A DNA stretch of 64,000 nt from Bacteroidales bacterium. Lineage in GTDB: Bacteria > Bacteroidota > Bacteroidia > Bacteroidales > BM520. The notes under the pieces were generated by a model. It searched no databases, had not been told where the DNA came from, and saw only the letters and a program-made list of their open reading frames with translations. Where the stretch lies: assembly GCA_016285515.1 (NCBI GenBank), contig JAEEQW010000005.1:99584-163583 (forward strand). The letters run 5' to 3'. The position numbers and the translations under genes were made by a program. This document shows, piece after piece, positions 9,245 to 18,954 of the stretch; within the stretch, counting starts at the first letter, position 1, and every line of letters begins with the position of its first letter.

Positions 9245-10416
9245 AAGTAATTGTCACAGTTACAAACGACCTTGTCACTGATCAACGCGTTGCACGTACC
9301 TGTGATGTACTTTCCAGCATGAACGCCGATATTCTGCTTGTCGGAAGAAAACTGAAGAACAGTCTCCCTATCAAACGTGATTATCCCACAAGAAGGCTGA
9401 AACTTCTCTTCAACAAGGAATTCGCATTCTATGCCGAATACAATATTCGTCTGTTTTTCTTTCTGCTATTCCACAAATTCGATGTGCTTTTCGCAAACGA
9501 CCTGGATGTGCTGATGCCTAACGTAATGGTTGCAAAACTGAAACACAAGCCGATAATCTATGACAGCCACGAATATTTTACAGGAATGCCTGAACTTGTC
9601 GGACGCGATTTCGTCAAAAAATTTTGGAAGAGAATTGAAGACAAATACATTCCAAAAGTTGATTCCATGATTACCGTGAACCAGTCGATTGCCAACACGT
9701 ATCAGAAAGAATACGGCATCGATGTTCAGGTAATCAGAAACGTTCCTATGAGTTATGAATCGAATCCTGACATCCAATATGAAGAAGTTGTAAAAGAAAT
9801 TGGCAGCAAATATATCATATACCAGGGAGCCGTGAACTTGCAACGCGGTCTTGAGGAAACAATTGCTTCCATGGAATTTGTCGAAGGATACAAATTCGTA
9901 ATTGCAGGCGATGGGGACATTCTTGATGCTCTTAAAACGATGGTTGCCTCGCTGCCATGGAAGAACAAGATAGTTTTTCTCGGACGCGTTTCACCTGCCA
10001 ATCTGCGAAAGTACACGATGTGTGCCAGTCTCGGGCTCAGTCCGGAACTTGACTGCTGTAAAAATTATCATTTCGCACTACCCAACAAATTCTTCGACTA
10101 CATAAATGCCAACATCCCTGTTCTGGTTTCCAATTTGGTGGAAATGGTTAACATTGTAAATCAATACAATATCGGTGAAATCATAAAATCACATGATGCA
10201 AAGGAACTGGGAAGTCAAATCAACTCCATGCTTGCCAATAAAGAACATCTCGCCGCATACAAGGAAAACACTAAAATAGCCGCCGGACAGTTATGCTGGG
10301 AAAAGGAATCTCTGAAACTTAAAGAAATTTTATCTGAATATGTAAGTTTTAAAACCGGCAACGTATCTGAAGAACTGCCTGAAAACCGCAGAATTATGCC
10401 AAATCAAAACAATTAG
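9241..10416 (+). CDS. GT4-type glycosyltransferase
   Basis: 391 residues with two Rossmann-like halves of a GT-B fold. The N-terminal half includes VTVTNDLVTDQRVARTCDVLSS and PIIYDSHEYFTGMPE. The C-terminal half has YIIYQGAVNLQRGLEE, FVIAGDGDILDALK and a nucleotide-sugar binding region around SPELDCCKNYHFALPNKFFDY. No signal peptide. It overlaps the DPP III gene by 4 bases, which shows co-transcription, although its link to peptide breakdown is unclear. Likely role is building a surface polysaccharide or glycolipid; the sugar is unknown. Confidence 0.8.
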   Translation: MKVIVTVTNDLVTDQRVARTCDVLSSMNADILLVGRKLKNSLPIKRDYPTRRLKLLFNKEFAFYAEYNIRLFFFLLFHKFDVLFANDLDVLMPNVMVAKLKHKPIIYDSHEYFTGMPELVGRDFVKKFWKRIEDKYIPKVDSMITVNQSIANTYQKEYGIDVQVIRNVPMSYESNPDIQYEEVVKEIGSKYIIYQGAVNLQRGLEETIASMEFVEGYKFVIAGDGDILDALKTMVASLPWKNKIVFLGRVSPANLRKYTMCASLGLSPELDCCKNYHFALPNKFFDYINANIPVLVSNLVEMVNIVNQYNIGEIIKSHDAKELGSQINSMLANKEHLAAYKENTKIAAGQLCWEKESLKLKEILSEYVSFKTGNVSEELPENRRIMPNQNN

Positions 10417-10445
10417 TTAATAATCAAAATAATACATAAAATATT

Positions 10446-11381
10446 ATGAGCATAAATTTCAAGAAGAAAGAAAAACCATTTTCAAAGAACTGGATTAAAT
10501 CATATTGTCTTATCATACTTGGCTGCATGTTATTTGCAGTAGGAGATGTGATGTTTGTCAACCCCTACCGTCTTGCACCTGGCGGGACATACGGTCTTGC
10601 CAATGTCTTCAATACGCTATGGCCGTGGCGTATCAGTTACTATGCTCTCTGCATGGACATACCCCTTCTCATCATCGGCACATGGGTCTTAGGTCCGCGG
10701 TTCGGTGCAAAGACTGTTATTTCCACCATTTTGATTTCAGTCTTCGTCTGGATACTTGAAAGCACATGGGGCTATAATCCGGTCATCCACGACGGACTCA
10801 TTGAGAATCCTGCTCCAGGAGAACTTGGTTTTGTTCCTGACTATTTTCTCAACACGTTAGTGGCAGGATTGATCTATGGTTTGGCCATAGGACTTATTTT
10901 CCGTGCCGGTGCAACATCAGGCGGCAGTGACATCATAGCTATGCTCCTCAACAAAGGGGTCAAAACATCCTTGGGAACCCTTGTACTGATAGTCGATTCA
11001 ACGATATCACTAACAACATTTATAGCATTCAAACAGGCAAGACTTCCAATTTACTCAATTCTTTTGATTGCTATAGAAAGCAAAATCATTGATATTGTGG
11101 TGGATGGAATCAAAAGTTACAAGACTGTATTTATCATTTCCGATCACATAGAGGAAATCCGACAGTTTATTATCGTTGATCTTGAGCGCGGCGGAACCTG
11201 CTTCAAAGGAACAGGGCTTTATAAAGGCAACGAAAGAGAAATGATTTACACTACCATCACGAGAAATGAATTCGTGAAGCTGAGAAGCAAAATCTACGAT
11301 ATAGACCCAAATGCCTTCATCAATGTCACAAACAGTTCTGAAACCATTGGGGAAGGATTCAAAGCCCTAGAGAAAGACTGA
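10446..11381 (+). CDS. YitT family membrane protein (DUF161/DUF2179)
   Basis: 311 residues with about five membrane segments. The N-terminal half contains the family pattern AVGDVMFVNPYRLAPGGTYGLANVF and FRAGATSGGSDIIAMLL. The C-terminal 80 residues form the DUF2179 domain (VFIISDHIEEIRQFIIVDLERGGTCF...). The function of this family is not established. It follows the glycosyltransferase by 29 bases and may be in the same transcript. Confidence 0.85.
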   Translation: MSINFKKKEKPFSKNWIKSYCLIILGCMLFAVGDVMFVNPYRLAPGGTYGLANVFNTLWPWRISYYALCMDIPLLIIGTWVLGPRFGAKTVISTILISVFVWILESTWGYNPVIHDGLIENPAPGELGFVPDYFLNTLVAGLIYGLAIGLIFRAGATSGGSDIIAMLLNKGVKTSLGTLVLIVDSTISLTTFIAFKQARLPIYSILLIAIESKIIDIVVDGIKSYKTVFIISDHIEEIRQFIIVDLERGGTCFKGTGLYKGNEREMIYTTITRNEFVKLRSKIYDIDPNAFINVTNSSETIGEGFKALEKD

Positions 11382-11440
11382 CAAATAGACAAACAGAATA
11401 TATATTCGACCAAATGGAAAATCACCCCAGCAAATTTATA

Positions 11441-11448
11441 TAATTTTG
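11441..11448 (+). promoter_or_regulatory. Putative -7 box for the DUF819-like gene
   Basis: TAATTTTG, 28 bases before the ATG at 11477, in the 95-base gap after the YitT gene. Confidence 0.4.
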
Positions 11449-11476
11449 CTGTTTAATTCAAAACAAGTGATTTTTT

Positions 11477-12646
11477 ATGAAACTGATAATTATTGCTGCA
11501 ATTTATTTGCTATGTCCAATCTTAATTGCATCACTTTTTGTAAGGTATAAATTTATTCAAAAGGTAGGCACTGTCATAATTGCATACGCTATAGGTATCA
11601 TCATGGCTCTCACGGGCTTCATAAAGTTTGAAGACCCCGTTCAAACACAGACAATCAGCACAATACAGACATGGATAATGAACCTTTCTGTCCCTCTTGC
11701 CATCCCGCTCATGCTGTTCAGCTGTGATTTCAAATTGTGGACGAAGTCACTCCCAAAAACGTTTTTATCCCTCATTGGAGGTGTCAGTGCTGTGGTCGTA
11801 GCCATCATCTCAGCATTTTTCATATTCCGCAATCAAGGCATTGAAAACCTGAACAACGTTGCCGGAATGATGACTGGCATCTACACTGGAGGAACACTCA
11901 ACTTCTATGCTTTGGGTTCAGCTCTCAAGGTAGATCCTACCATCATCACCTTCGTATATACCTTTGAAATGCTCGTTACTTTCCCGCTGATAATGTTCAT
12001 TGTAGGCGGCGGATACAAATTCTTCCGCAAACTTCTGCCTTTCAAGGATGAATCCACATCCGCCGATGAAACAGAAGTCAGACTCCACGATATAGAGGAT
12101 TACGGCAATATGCTTAGACGCAGAACCCTCCCTAAAACATTGTTGGGATTACTTATCTCCATCGTATTCCTCGCCATAGGCGCCGGACTTTCATTATTAA
12201 TCACCGGCAAATTACATGAAATGATAATTATCCTCACAATAACAACTCTCGCCATTATAGCATCATTCATCAAACCAATCCGAGAACTTCCGAAGACATT
12301 CGAACTCGGAATGATTTTCATATTGATGTTCAGCATTGTTGTTGCCTCACAATTTGACATTTCCGTCGTCAACTACAAAGCTTTGCCTCTGCTATTCTTC
12401 GTTCTATACATAATGCTGATTGCTGTCACACTACACATCCTATTCTGCAAGATGACAAAGGTAAATGGTGACCTCTTCACTGTTTCAATAACCGGACTGC
12501 TTTGTTCGCCACCATTCATTCCACCTGTAGTCAGTGCCATCGGTAACAAAAAGGTTCTCATTAGCGGAATCGTTGTCGGACTTGTGGGATATGCTATCGG
12601 CACTTATCTCGGAATTGGAATAGCATCATTACTGAGCTTATTTTAA
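11477..12646 (+). CDS. DUF819 (YjcL-like) integral membrane protein
   Basis: 389 residues, very hydrophobic, with roughly ten to twelve predicted membrane segments and a charged cytoplasmic loop near residues 190-215 (KDESTSADETEVRLHDIED). The pattern GMMTGIYTGGTLNFYALGSAL, with paired small residues, resembles DUF819 proteins, which look like secondary transporters. The substrate is unknown. It probably has its own promoter and is followed 20 bases later by the Omp85-type barrel gene. Confidence 0.75.
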   Translation: MKLIIIAAIYLLCPILIASLFVRYKFIQKVGTVIIAYAIGIIMALTGFIKFEDPVQTQTISTIQTWIMNLSVPLAIPLMLFSCDFKLWTKSLPKTFLSLIGGVSAVVVAIISAFFIFRNQGIENLNNVAGMMTGIYTGGTLNFYALGSALKVDPTIITFVYTFEMLVTFPLIMFIVGGGYKFFRKLLPFKDESTSADETEVRLHDIEDYGNMLRRRTLPKTLLGLLISIVFLAIGAGLSLLITGKLHEMIIILTITTLAIIASFIKPIRELPKTFELGMIFILMFSIVVASQFDISVVNYKALPLLFFVLYIMLIAVTLHILFCKMTKVNGDLFTVSITGLLCSPPFIPPVVSAIGNKKVLISGIVVGLVGYAIGTYLGIGIASLLSLF

Positions 12647-12666
12647 CAAATTACATTTCAATAATT

Positions 12667-14043
12667 ATGAAAAAAAATCCACTCATTATATCATTAGCGT
12701 TATTTATCTGTGTCACATCATTGAATGCACAGGACAAGAAAGTAAAAACAGGCTGGAATTTCGGTGCCCTGCCATGTATCAGCTATGATGCCGACCTTGG
12801 TTTCCAATACGGTGCATTGGCCAACATTTATTATTACGGCGATGGCTCGATTTATCCGGAATACCTGCATTCCCTCTATATTGAAGCCTCAACGACCACA
12901 CGTAGAAACACCATATTGCGCATATCATACGACTCCAAATATCTGATACCGAATCACGGTGTAGCAATAGATGTCACATATATGCCTGACCCTGCTTGCT
13001 CCTTCTATGGATTTGACGGCTATAACTCTGTAGTCAATAAGGACTGGGTTACCACCGGTGACGATGATTACCAGTCAAGAGTGTTCTACAACTACAAACG
13101 CTCACTTTTCCGCGCAGTCGCCGACATTGACGGTAAAATCTACGGCAACTGGATGTGGAATCTGGGTGCAGGCGTATTCAAATACACATGCGATACCATT
13201 AACACCCCATATTTCAACAAGAAAAGGGATGTCACAGACGAAAAATATCTTCCATACGTAAGCGGCGGCCTTTATCAGCGTTACATTGACTGGGGCTTAA
13301 TTAACCCGGAAGAACAATATGGCGGCTGGCATCCATACATCCACGCCGGTATCACATACGACAGCCGTGATTTCAGAGGCAATCCTTCGAAAGGCATTTA
13401 TACAGATGCATTTATCACCTACAATGCCGCCTTCGGCAATCAGAAAGAATACAACAATCTTATGTTGAACTTCGATTTCCGTCAATACATCACAATCATA
13501 CGCAACAGGCTCACTTTTGCATATCGTCTCAGCACACAGAACCTGTTGTTGGGCGAATCACCTGTATATACACAGGCAGTGCAGAACTGTCTGATATACA
13601 AACGCGCCATGTATGACGTGGTCGGAGGCAGCAATTCTGTCCGTGGTCTGTTACGTAACCGCGTAATGGGTGATGGATTTGCCTTTGCAAACCTGGAATT
13701 TCGTGCAAGACTTTTCAATTTCGACATCGGGAAGCAGCATTTCTACATCGGGCTCAATCCATTCTTCGACCTTGGTATGGTAACACAGCCATATAAATTC
13801 GATGAAGCTGAAATAACAAAAGCCATAGCCGAAAACAATATAGCCAAAGGTCTTGACGACAAGGTTGAAGACTACTTCGATTTCACAGCAAATCCTTACG
13901 GTCTTCACATGTCAGCCGGCTGCGGACTGAAGATTGCCATGAACGAAAATTTCGTTCTCTCAGTTGACTGGGCAACACCGCTCGACAAACGCGACAACTA
14001 CAAGGTTTCGAATCTGTACATAAAAGTCGGATACCTGTTCTAA
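12667..14043 (+). CDS. Omp85/BamA-type outer-membrane beta-barrel without POTRA domains
   Basis: 458 residues. A signal peptide (MKKNPLIISLALFICVTSLNAQ) is followed directly by alternating beta-strand sequence. The part around VRGLLRNRVMGDGFAFANLEFRAR matches the conserved (V)RG(F/Y) loop and following strand of the D15/Omp85 surface antigen domain, and the chain ends in an aromatic residue, ...KVGYLF. No POTRA region precedes the barrel, unlike true BamA. It probably sits in the outer membrane; its client or cargo is unknown. Confidence 0.75.
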   Translation: MKKNPLIISLALFICVTSLNAQDKKVKTGWNFGALPCISYDADLGFQYGALANIYYYGDGSIYPEYLHSLYIEASTTTRRNTILRISYDSKYLIPNHGVAIDVTYMPDPACSFYGFDGYNSVVNKDWVTTGDDDYQSRVFYNYKRSLFRAVADIDGKIYGNWMWNLGAGVFKYTCDTINTPYFNKKRDVTDEKYLPYVSGGLYQRYIDWGLINPEEQYGGWHPYIHAGITYDSRDFRGNPSKGIYTDAFITYNAAFGNQKEYNNLMLNFDFRQYITIIRNRLTFAYRLSTQNLLLGESPVYTQAVQNCLIYKRAMYDVVGGSNSVRGLLRNRVMGDGFAFANLEFRARLFNFDIGKQHFYIGLNPFFDLGMVTQPYKFDEAEITKAIAENNIAKGLDDKVEDYFDFTANPYGLHMSAGCGLKIAMNENFVLSVDWATPLDKRDNYKVSNLYIKVGYLF

Positions 14044-14104
14044 TTGAAAACCGACAGTTGACAATTAATCAACAGGCCTTTATTTTCATCGGAACAGCCA
14101 CAAC

Positions 14105-14803
14105 ATGCTGACGATACTTTACATATATCATAGCTGTTTCGCTATGGTTAATGACAAAACGATAATTGTTTTCGACTATTGGCATGACGATGGAGCACAA
14201 ACGCTGCATAAACTATTGGAACAATCCGACAAGCAGGTTTATTTCATTGCATCTCACTTTCATGGAGACCATTACAATCCGGAAATACTAAGTTGGCCGC
14301 TGAAGAAAACTCCCAAATACCTGCTGAGTTATGACATCATTAAAAAGAAACACGTACCTGCAGAAAAAGCCGACTTTGTCATGAGACCGGGATTAGAGTA
14401 TGAAGATGAAAATTTCAAGTTACGTGCATTCCGCTCCACTGACATAGGAATTTCGATGGGGATAACCCTCCCTGACGGGACAGTGCTGTTTCATGCGGGT
14501 GACCTCAACAACTGGTATTTTACAGAAGAAGTCGACAAACTGAAAGTCACCCTGCGTCAAATGGAAGGACTTTATCTCTCAGTGGTCAGGGAAGTATCAA
14601 AAACATATCCGCGAATTAATCATCTAATGTTTCCCATCGACCCACGAATAGGACAGGAAACTCTTCGAGGTGCCCGACAATGGCTACGTGCAATCCCCAC
14701 CGACAACTTCTACCCTATGCATTATTGGGAACAATACAATGATATGGCAGAAAGTATCCTCCAACTCCGAACCGAATTCACCCACACTACTTTTGTCATC
14801 TGA
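14105..14803 (+). CDS. MBL-fold metallo-hydrolase
   Basis: 232 residues. The metal-binding motif HxHxDH is present as HFHGDH at residues 51-56, with further family elements at LFHAGDLNNW and near the C-terminus YPMHYWEQY. No signal peptide. It resembles small cytoplasmic beta-lactamase-fold hydrolases of the UlaG-like group found in Bacteroidales, but the substrate cannot be stated. It converges on the minus-strand group that begins with a porin. Confidence 0.8.
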   Translation: MLTILYIYHSCFAMVNDKTIIVFDYWHDDGAQTLHKLLEQSDKQVYFIASHFHGDHYNPEILSWPLKKTPKYLLSYDIIKKKHVPAEKADFVMRPGLEYEDENFKLRAFRSTDIGISMGITLPDGTVLFHAGDLNNWYFTEEVDKLKVTLRQMEGLYLSVVREVSKTYPRINHLMFPIDPRIGQETLRGARQWLRAIPTDNFYPMHYWEQYNDMAESILQLRTEFTHTTFVI

Positions 14804-14882
14804 CTGGAGTATCACCCATCTGCACTATCTGTTTCATCACCCTTCACATCACTTTCCACTCCAAGTTCAACACTGGCATTTA

Positions 14883-15167
14883 TCACCTATTCCTATCAAT
14901 AAGTTTCCACAGCAGATACATCAACGCTCCCCACGCCAGGAATACAACAACATAAAAAACATACGGTAAAGACGGTGTATAAACATCCCAATCGAGTGTA
15001 TTCTCATATTCGGGAATGTCGGCATAATAGTATGCCCCAGCACCGAAATCAAGGTCTGGATTGAGACCGATTTGATGTGCCATTATATATATAGCAACAA
15101 GCAGAACCATCACCATTACTGCAATGGTGATGATTCTGCCTGTTTTATGTTTATTAAGTTTAGTCAA
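14883..15167 (-). CDS. Small two-helix membrane protein
   Basis: 94 residues with two predicted membrane helices, about residues 10-30 and 67-88, separated by an acidic, tyrosine-rich stretch (FGAGAYYYADIPEYENTLDWDVY). The start overlaps the end of the YeiH-type exporter gene by 8 bases, so it belongs to the same operon. It could be an accessory subunit of the exporter. I do not recognise a family. Confidence 0.65.
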   Translation of the reverse strand: MTKLNKHKTGRIITIAVMVMVLLVAIYIMAHQIGLNPDLDFGAGAYYYADIPEYENTLDWDVYTPSLPYVFYVVVFLAWGALMYLLWKLIDRNR

Positions 15168-16518
15168 GTGGAGGTATTGGGAAGAATTTTCCTGAAAGCA
15201 GGAACCATACCATCAGTGCTGTAAGCAGGATGTTGAAACACTGGCCCACTATGTATAGCCAAAGCACTTTTCCGCCCTGCATACGAGAAATGAGGTCCTT
15301 GAAATTGGTATCAAGACCTATTGACGTGAATGCAAGTACGAAGCACCAGTTCTTATATTGGTCAAGAACGCCGTTGATAGCCTTGACAGAATCAGGACCG
15401 GCAGTTGGCTGAACGATGAATGAAGCAACCAATGAAGCGATAAAGAAACCTATGATGAACTTTGGGAAACGTGTCCATATTTCACCAGCACCAACTTTCT
15501 CACCTTTTTTGCGGTTGACATTGGTTGCAAAAAAGAGAGCGACAAAGAATGCGATAAATCCTATAAGGATGTTCTGAATCATCTTCACAAGAACAGCTGA
15601 CTTTTCACCAATGCTGCCACTTCCGTATGTACTGCCGGCAACAGCGACTGCGCCGGTGGAATCCACCGTACCGCCAATAAGCGAACCAGCCATTATCTCA
15701 GGAACATTCATTGCCTTTAGAATTATCGGTTCAAGCACCATCATCAAAATGGTAAATATGATTGAAATGCTGATAACCAACGAAAGATCTTCCTTTTTGC
15801 AATCGGAAGCAGCACCGGTTGCTATTGCTGCAGAAGTACCGCAGACAGATGTTGCCGATGCCATGGTAATAACCAGAGGCTTGTTGGTCATCTTGAACAC
15901 CTTGGTACCAAGCCACCACATAAACAGGATGACGATTGGGGTAACAACCCATGCGATTCCGATACCATAAAGTCCAAATTTTGCAATATTGCTGAACAGC
16001 ACACTAAAACCCATTATGACAAGTCCTGTCTTAATGTAAAACTCTGTGCGGATAGCTGGTTTGAGCCATTGAGGAACTCCAACTGTATTGGATATGAGAA
16101 GACCGACAAGAAGTGCCCAAAAAGCCCATTCCAGATAACGGTTTAAAGTGAATTCAGCACTTATCATCCTTACTATCAAAGATAAGATGAAAAGCACAAT
16201 GAATGCAGGTATAAATTTGCCTATTTTTTCACCCTGAAGTTTTATCCCAATGGAAAAAAGAATGCCGAGTACGAGAAATGTACGCAAAGTCTTGACCCAG
16301 AAGACGCCACTGCTCAACTGTTGTCCCAATGGAACAGCTTTCTTTGCGGCAGCTCCGGTGAGCTGCTCACCACATGTCCATGTTGAAAATTTGATGGCTG
16401 AAAAATCAAAAGTCTTTGTAAGCACTGCAAACATAGCAATGGCGATTACGATGAACCCCACCCAACATGCCTGCCAGTCTTCCTTCTTCCATAAATCCGA
16501 TGTTTTAGTTTTTGCCAT
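15160..16518 (-). CDS. YeiH family putative sulfate exporter
   Basis: 452 residues with about eleven membrane segments. Family patterns include ITMASATSVCGTSAAIATG and GSLIGGTVDSTGAVAVAG. The family is annotated as putative sulfate exporters (UPF0324/PSE); experimental support is limited. A strong ribosome binding site, AAAGGAGG, sits at 16527-16534, eight bases before the ATG, which is not the rule in Bacteroidetes. The porin gene ends 18 bases upstream and the small membrane protein overlaps the 3' end, so this is a three-gene transport operon. Confidence 0.85.
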   Translation of the reverse strand: MAKTKTSDLWKKEDWQACWVGFIVIAIAMFAVLTKTFDFSAIKFSTWTCGEQLTGAAAKKAVPLGQQLSSGVFWVKTLRTFLVLGILFSIGIKLQGEKIGKFIPAFIVLFILSLIVRMISAEFTLNRYLEWAFWALLVGLLISNTVGVPQWLKPAIRTEFYIKTGLVIMGFSVLFSNIAKFGLYGIGIAWVVTPIVILFMWWLGTKVFKMTNKPLVITMASATSVCGTSAAIATGAASDCKKEDLSLVISISIIFTILMMVLEPIILKAMNVPEIMAGSLIGGTVDSTGAVAVAGSTYGSGSIGEKSAVLVKMIQNILIGFIAFFVALFFATNVNRKKGEKVGAGEIWTRFPKFIIGFFIASLVASFIVQPTAGPDSVKAINGVLDQYKNWCFVLAFTSIGLDTNFKDLISRMQGGKVLWLYIVGQCFNILLTALMVWFLLSGKFFPIPPLD

Positions 16519-16536
16519 GATAATATCCTCCTTTAT

Positions 16537-17868
16537 TTATTTCTTTTGAAAATGTCTTGAGTTAAACAACTCAGGATTGATTGTCAATGAAACGAAAGCC
16601 CACTGCGGATATCTGTAATCACTAGTAGGATTCATGCCCTTAACCTGATATGTTTGGTCACTTGCGAAATAGTAGCTGTATCCGAAATCACACTTTACAT
16701 ATTTCATTATCTTCCATGAAAAATCGATATCCACTTCAGCTCCAAGATATGAGCCTGCATCTAAAGTGTTGACAGCATCGTACTTATACGAGTTATTTGT
16801 AAGGAAAACATGACCGCAAAGCTGTGCTGACAAGTTATTGGTAATATTACCAAATGCAGTCATATAGAAATCAGAGAGTCCGTAATCCTTGATGTCTCTC
16901 CAATATTCCATGCTTCCGTTGAATGAGTGGTTGGAGCCATAAAGTTTCTGCCATGTGTGGCTTGTGCCCGAATTATCATCGGCGGAAGTGCCTGAATACA
17001 TATCAGCACCTAAATTAAGGCCAAAGGAGTCAAAGAATCTGTAACGGACATTTGCTGCAAGGAGATAAGAGCTTAAATCACCAGGATAACCTAACTCAGG
17101 ATTACTTTTGCCTTTTCTAAACTGATAATACCCTGTAAGTATGAATCCGAAAGGATTATCCTTGGAATTGAGTTCCAAGTTAGCTCCTGTTGTGAATCTG
17201 TGATAATTAAGCGGATCGTCAGATGTAGCAACATCATCCTGAAATCTTTCCTGAACGAAAATCGCACTTGCCTTCAGGCCTTTCTTGCCGAGACTCTTCT
17301 CAAGATGCAGGAAAGACATTTCCTGATAAATTTTGCTGACATCATACACCAAAGCATAATTTTTAATGGTAGCAGGATTGTTGTAAGCAAGACCCAGGTC
17401 AATCTTCAAACCTAAGTCGCGGTTGTCAAACTTATACAGTACCAAATCATGCGATTTGCCGTAATTTGTCCAACTTGACAACGAGAAAAGCCTGTTGTTG
17501 TCGTACTTGAGTCCTTGACGACCGACTCTAATGGTTGAATATTTTCCGAACCATACTCCTGCCCACGCCTCGAAAAGTCCGAAATTACCAGTGTGTATGG
17601 ATTCAGTATTGGTCTGGCCCCATACCCTTGCATCCTGAAATGTCACTTTCATATCAAGTCTGTGACTTGTAAAAGTGAAACCAATGCGTGACCTTTGAAA
17701 TATAGGTATAGCAGGGTTCTGAGTATCGTATAAAGGTTTCTGAAATCCATCACGAAATTCAACTCGCGGACGAAGCTCGGCATCTATTATCAGATCCTGA
17801 GCATTTAATCCTGTATATATCATCGACATACAGGCAACCATTAATGAAATCTTGTAAATTTTCTTCAT
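16537..17868 (-). CDS. Outer-membrane porin-like protein (alginate-export type barrel)
   Basis: 443 residues. Signal peptide MKKIYKISLMVACMSMIYTGLNAQ is followed by LIIDAELRPRVEFRDGFQ and IFQRSRIGFTF, a start pattern seen in alginate-export-family barrels. The rest alternates beta strands ending at ...RHFQKK. It probably forms an outer-membrane channel. Because it leads an operon with a YeiH-type exporter, it may provide the outer-membrane passage for the same anion; this is inference. A promoter box and an inverted repeat lie upstream. Confidence 0.75.
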   Translation of the reverse strand: MKKIYKISLMVACMSMIYTGLNAQDLIIDAELRPRVEFRDGFQKPLYDTQNPAIPIFQRSRIGFTFTSHRLDMKVTFQDARVWGQTNTESIHTGNFGLFEAWAGVWFGKYSTIRVGRQGLKYDNNRLFSLSSWTNYGKSHDLVLYKFDNRDLGLKIDLGLAYNNPATIKNYALVYDVSKIYQEMSFLHLEKSLGKKGLKASAIFVQERFQDDVATSDDPLNYHRFTTGANLELNSKDNPFGFILTGYYQFRKGKSNPELGYPGDLSSYLLAANVRYRFFDSFGLNLGADMYSGTSADDNSGTSHTWQKLYGSNHSFNGSMEYWRDIKDYGLSDFYMTAFGNITNNLSAQLCGHVFLTNNSYKYDAVNTLDAGSYLGAEVDIDFSWKIMKYVKCDFGYSYYFASDQTYQVKGMNPTSDYRYPQWAFVSLTINPELFNSRHFQKK

Positions 17869-17911
17869 CTTTTTCTATAATTTTTTCAGTTTATAAGCGA
17901 AAATATTTATG

Positions 17912-17919
17912 CAAAAGTA
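17912..17919 (-). promoter_or_regulatory. Putative -7 box for the porin/YeiH operon
   Basis: Minus-strand TACTTTTG, 43 bases before the porin ATG; fits TAnnTTTG. Confidence 0.45.
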
Positions 17920-17953
17920 CTTCATTTCAATTAGATAAAATTTTATATTTCAA

Positions 17954-17981
17954 TATAATAGACAATTATTCGTCTATTATA
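17954..17981. promoter_or_regulatory. 10-8-10 inverted repeat, candidate operator
   Basis: TATAATAGAC, eight bases, then GTCTATTATA: perfect ten-base arms. It lies 34 bases upstream of the porin operon's -7 box and in the divergent gap shared with the PHP phosphatase gene. The position fits an activator or repressor site for the porin operon. The regulator is unknown. Confidence 0.45.
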
Positions 17982-18056
17982 AAATGCAGTTTGTCGGTAA
18001 AAATCATTATTTCATCCATTAAAAATTCATTATGTCTTATTTATTCATAAAATGCT

Positions 18057-18064
18057 AATTTTGC
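18057..18064 (+). promoter_or_regulatory. Putative -7 box for the PHP phosphatase gene
   Basis: TAATTTTG, 21 bases before the ATG at 18086. Confidence 0.4.
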
Positions 18065-18085
18065 AGCCCGATTAAAGGAAAAGCT

Positions 18086-18907
18086 ATGAAATGCTCATAT
18101 AACTACCATACACATTCACATTACTGTGACGGCAAAGGAACATTGGAAGACTATATCAAGGAAGCAATTAAAGCAGGTCTTACCGACCTCGGCTTCTCCG
18201 GCCATGCTCCTCTTCCATTCGACAATTCATTTTCGATTAAGGATGACCAGTATCTCGACTACTGTCATGAAGTCAACATGCTGAAAGAAAAATACTCGGG
18301 CATAATCAACATCCACCTGGGACTCGAAATAGACTACATTCCAGGCGTTCACGATGACTTCAGGCCTCTCGTGGAAAAAGGCCACCTTGATTATTTCATC
18401 GGGTCAGTCCATCTCATCAACAGAGACCACGGAAATGACCTCTGGATGATTGACGGAAGCAAGATTGAAAGATACGATGAAGGATTCAGGCGTCTTTTCG
18501 GAGGAGACATCAAAGCAGGTGTAAAAGCATTCTATGAGCAGACAAATGAAATGATACTCAGTCAGAAACCACCGATTATAGGACATTTCAACAAGGTGGA
18601 GATGAATAACAAAAACAGATACTTTCTTCCAACTGACAAATGGTATCAAGACCTTGTCAACGAAACGTTAGACATAATCCAAAAATCAGGCTGTATCTGT
18701 GAAATCAACACCCGCGGGATATACAAGATGCGCTATTGGGATTATTATCCGTCAAAGTCAATTCTTAAACTTATGAAAGAAAGAAGAATACCTGTCATGG
18801 CAGCCTCAGATGCCCACCATCCTTCGGAAGTCGCTCTCCTACTTGATGAAGTGCATGAATATCTCAACGAAATCGGCTACCCGAAAGAACTTATCGGATT
18901 CAATTAA
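18086..18907 (+). CDS. PHP-family histidinol-phosphatase-like protein
   Basis: 273 residues. The N-terminal metal motif HxH is at H8 and H10 (YHTHSHYCDG). Other PHP motifs are GLEIDYIP, FIGSVHLIN, PIIGHFNKVE and the C-terminal ASDAHHPSEV. The pattern fits HisK-type histidinol-phosphatases, which dephosphorylate L-histidinol phosphate. No other histidine biosynthesis gene is in the window, so a different phosphoester substrate cannot be ruled out. It converges on rnfA. Confidence 0.8.
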   Translation: MKCSYNYHTHSHYCDGKGTLEDYIKEAIKAGLTDLGFSGHAPLPFDNSFSIKDDQYLDYCHEVNMLKEKYSGIINIHLGLEIDYIPGVHDDFRPLVEKGHLDYFIGSVHLINRDHGNDLWMIDGSKIERYDEGFRRLFGGDIKAGVKAFYEQTNEMILSQKPPIIGHFNKVEMNNKNRYFLPTDKWYQDLVNETLDIIQKSGCICEINTRGIYKMRYWDYYPSKSILKLMKERRIPVMAASDAHHPSEVALLLDEVHEYLNEIGYPKELIGFN

Positions 18908-18954
18908 TCCGCATATATTGGGGTTTATCAAGGGCAGCAATGAAGTCCGGCACA

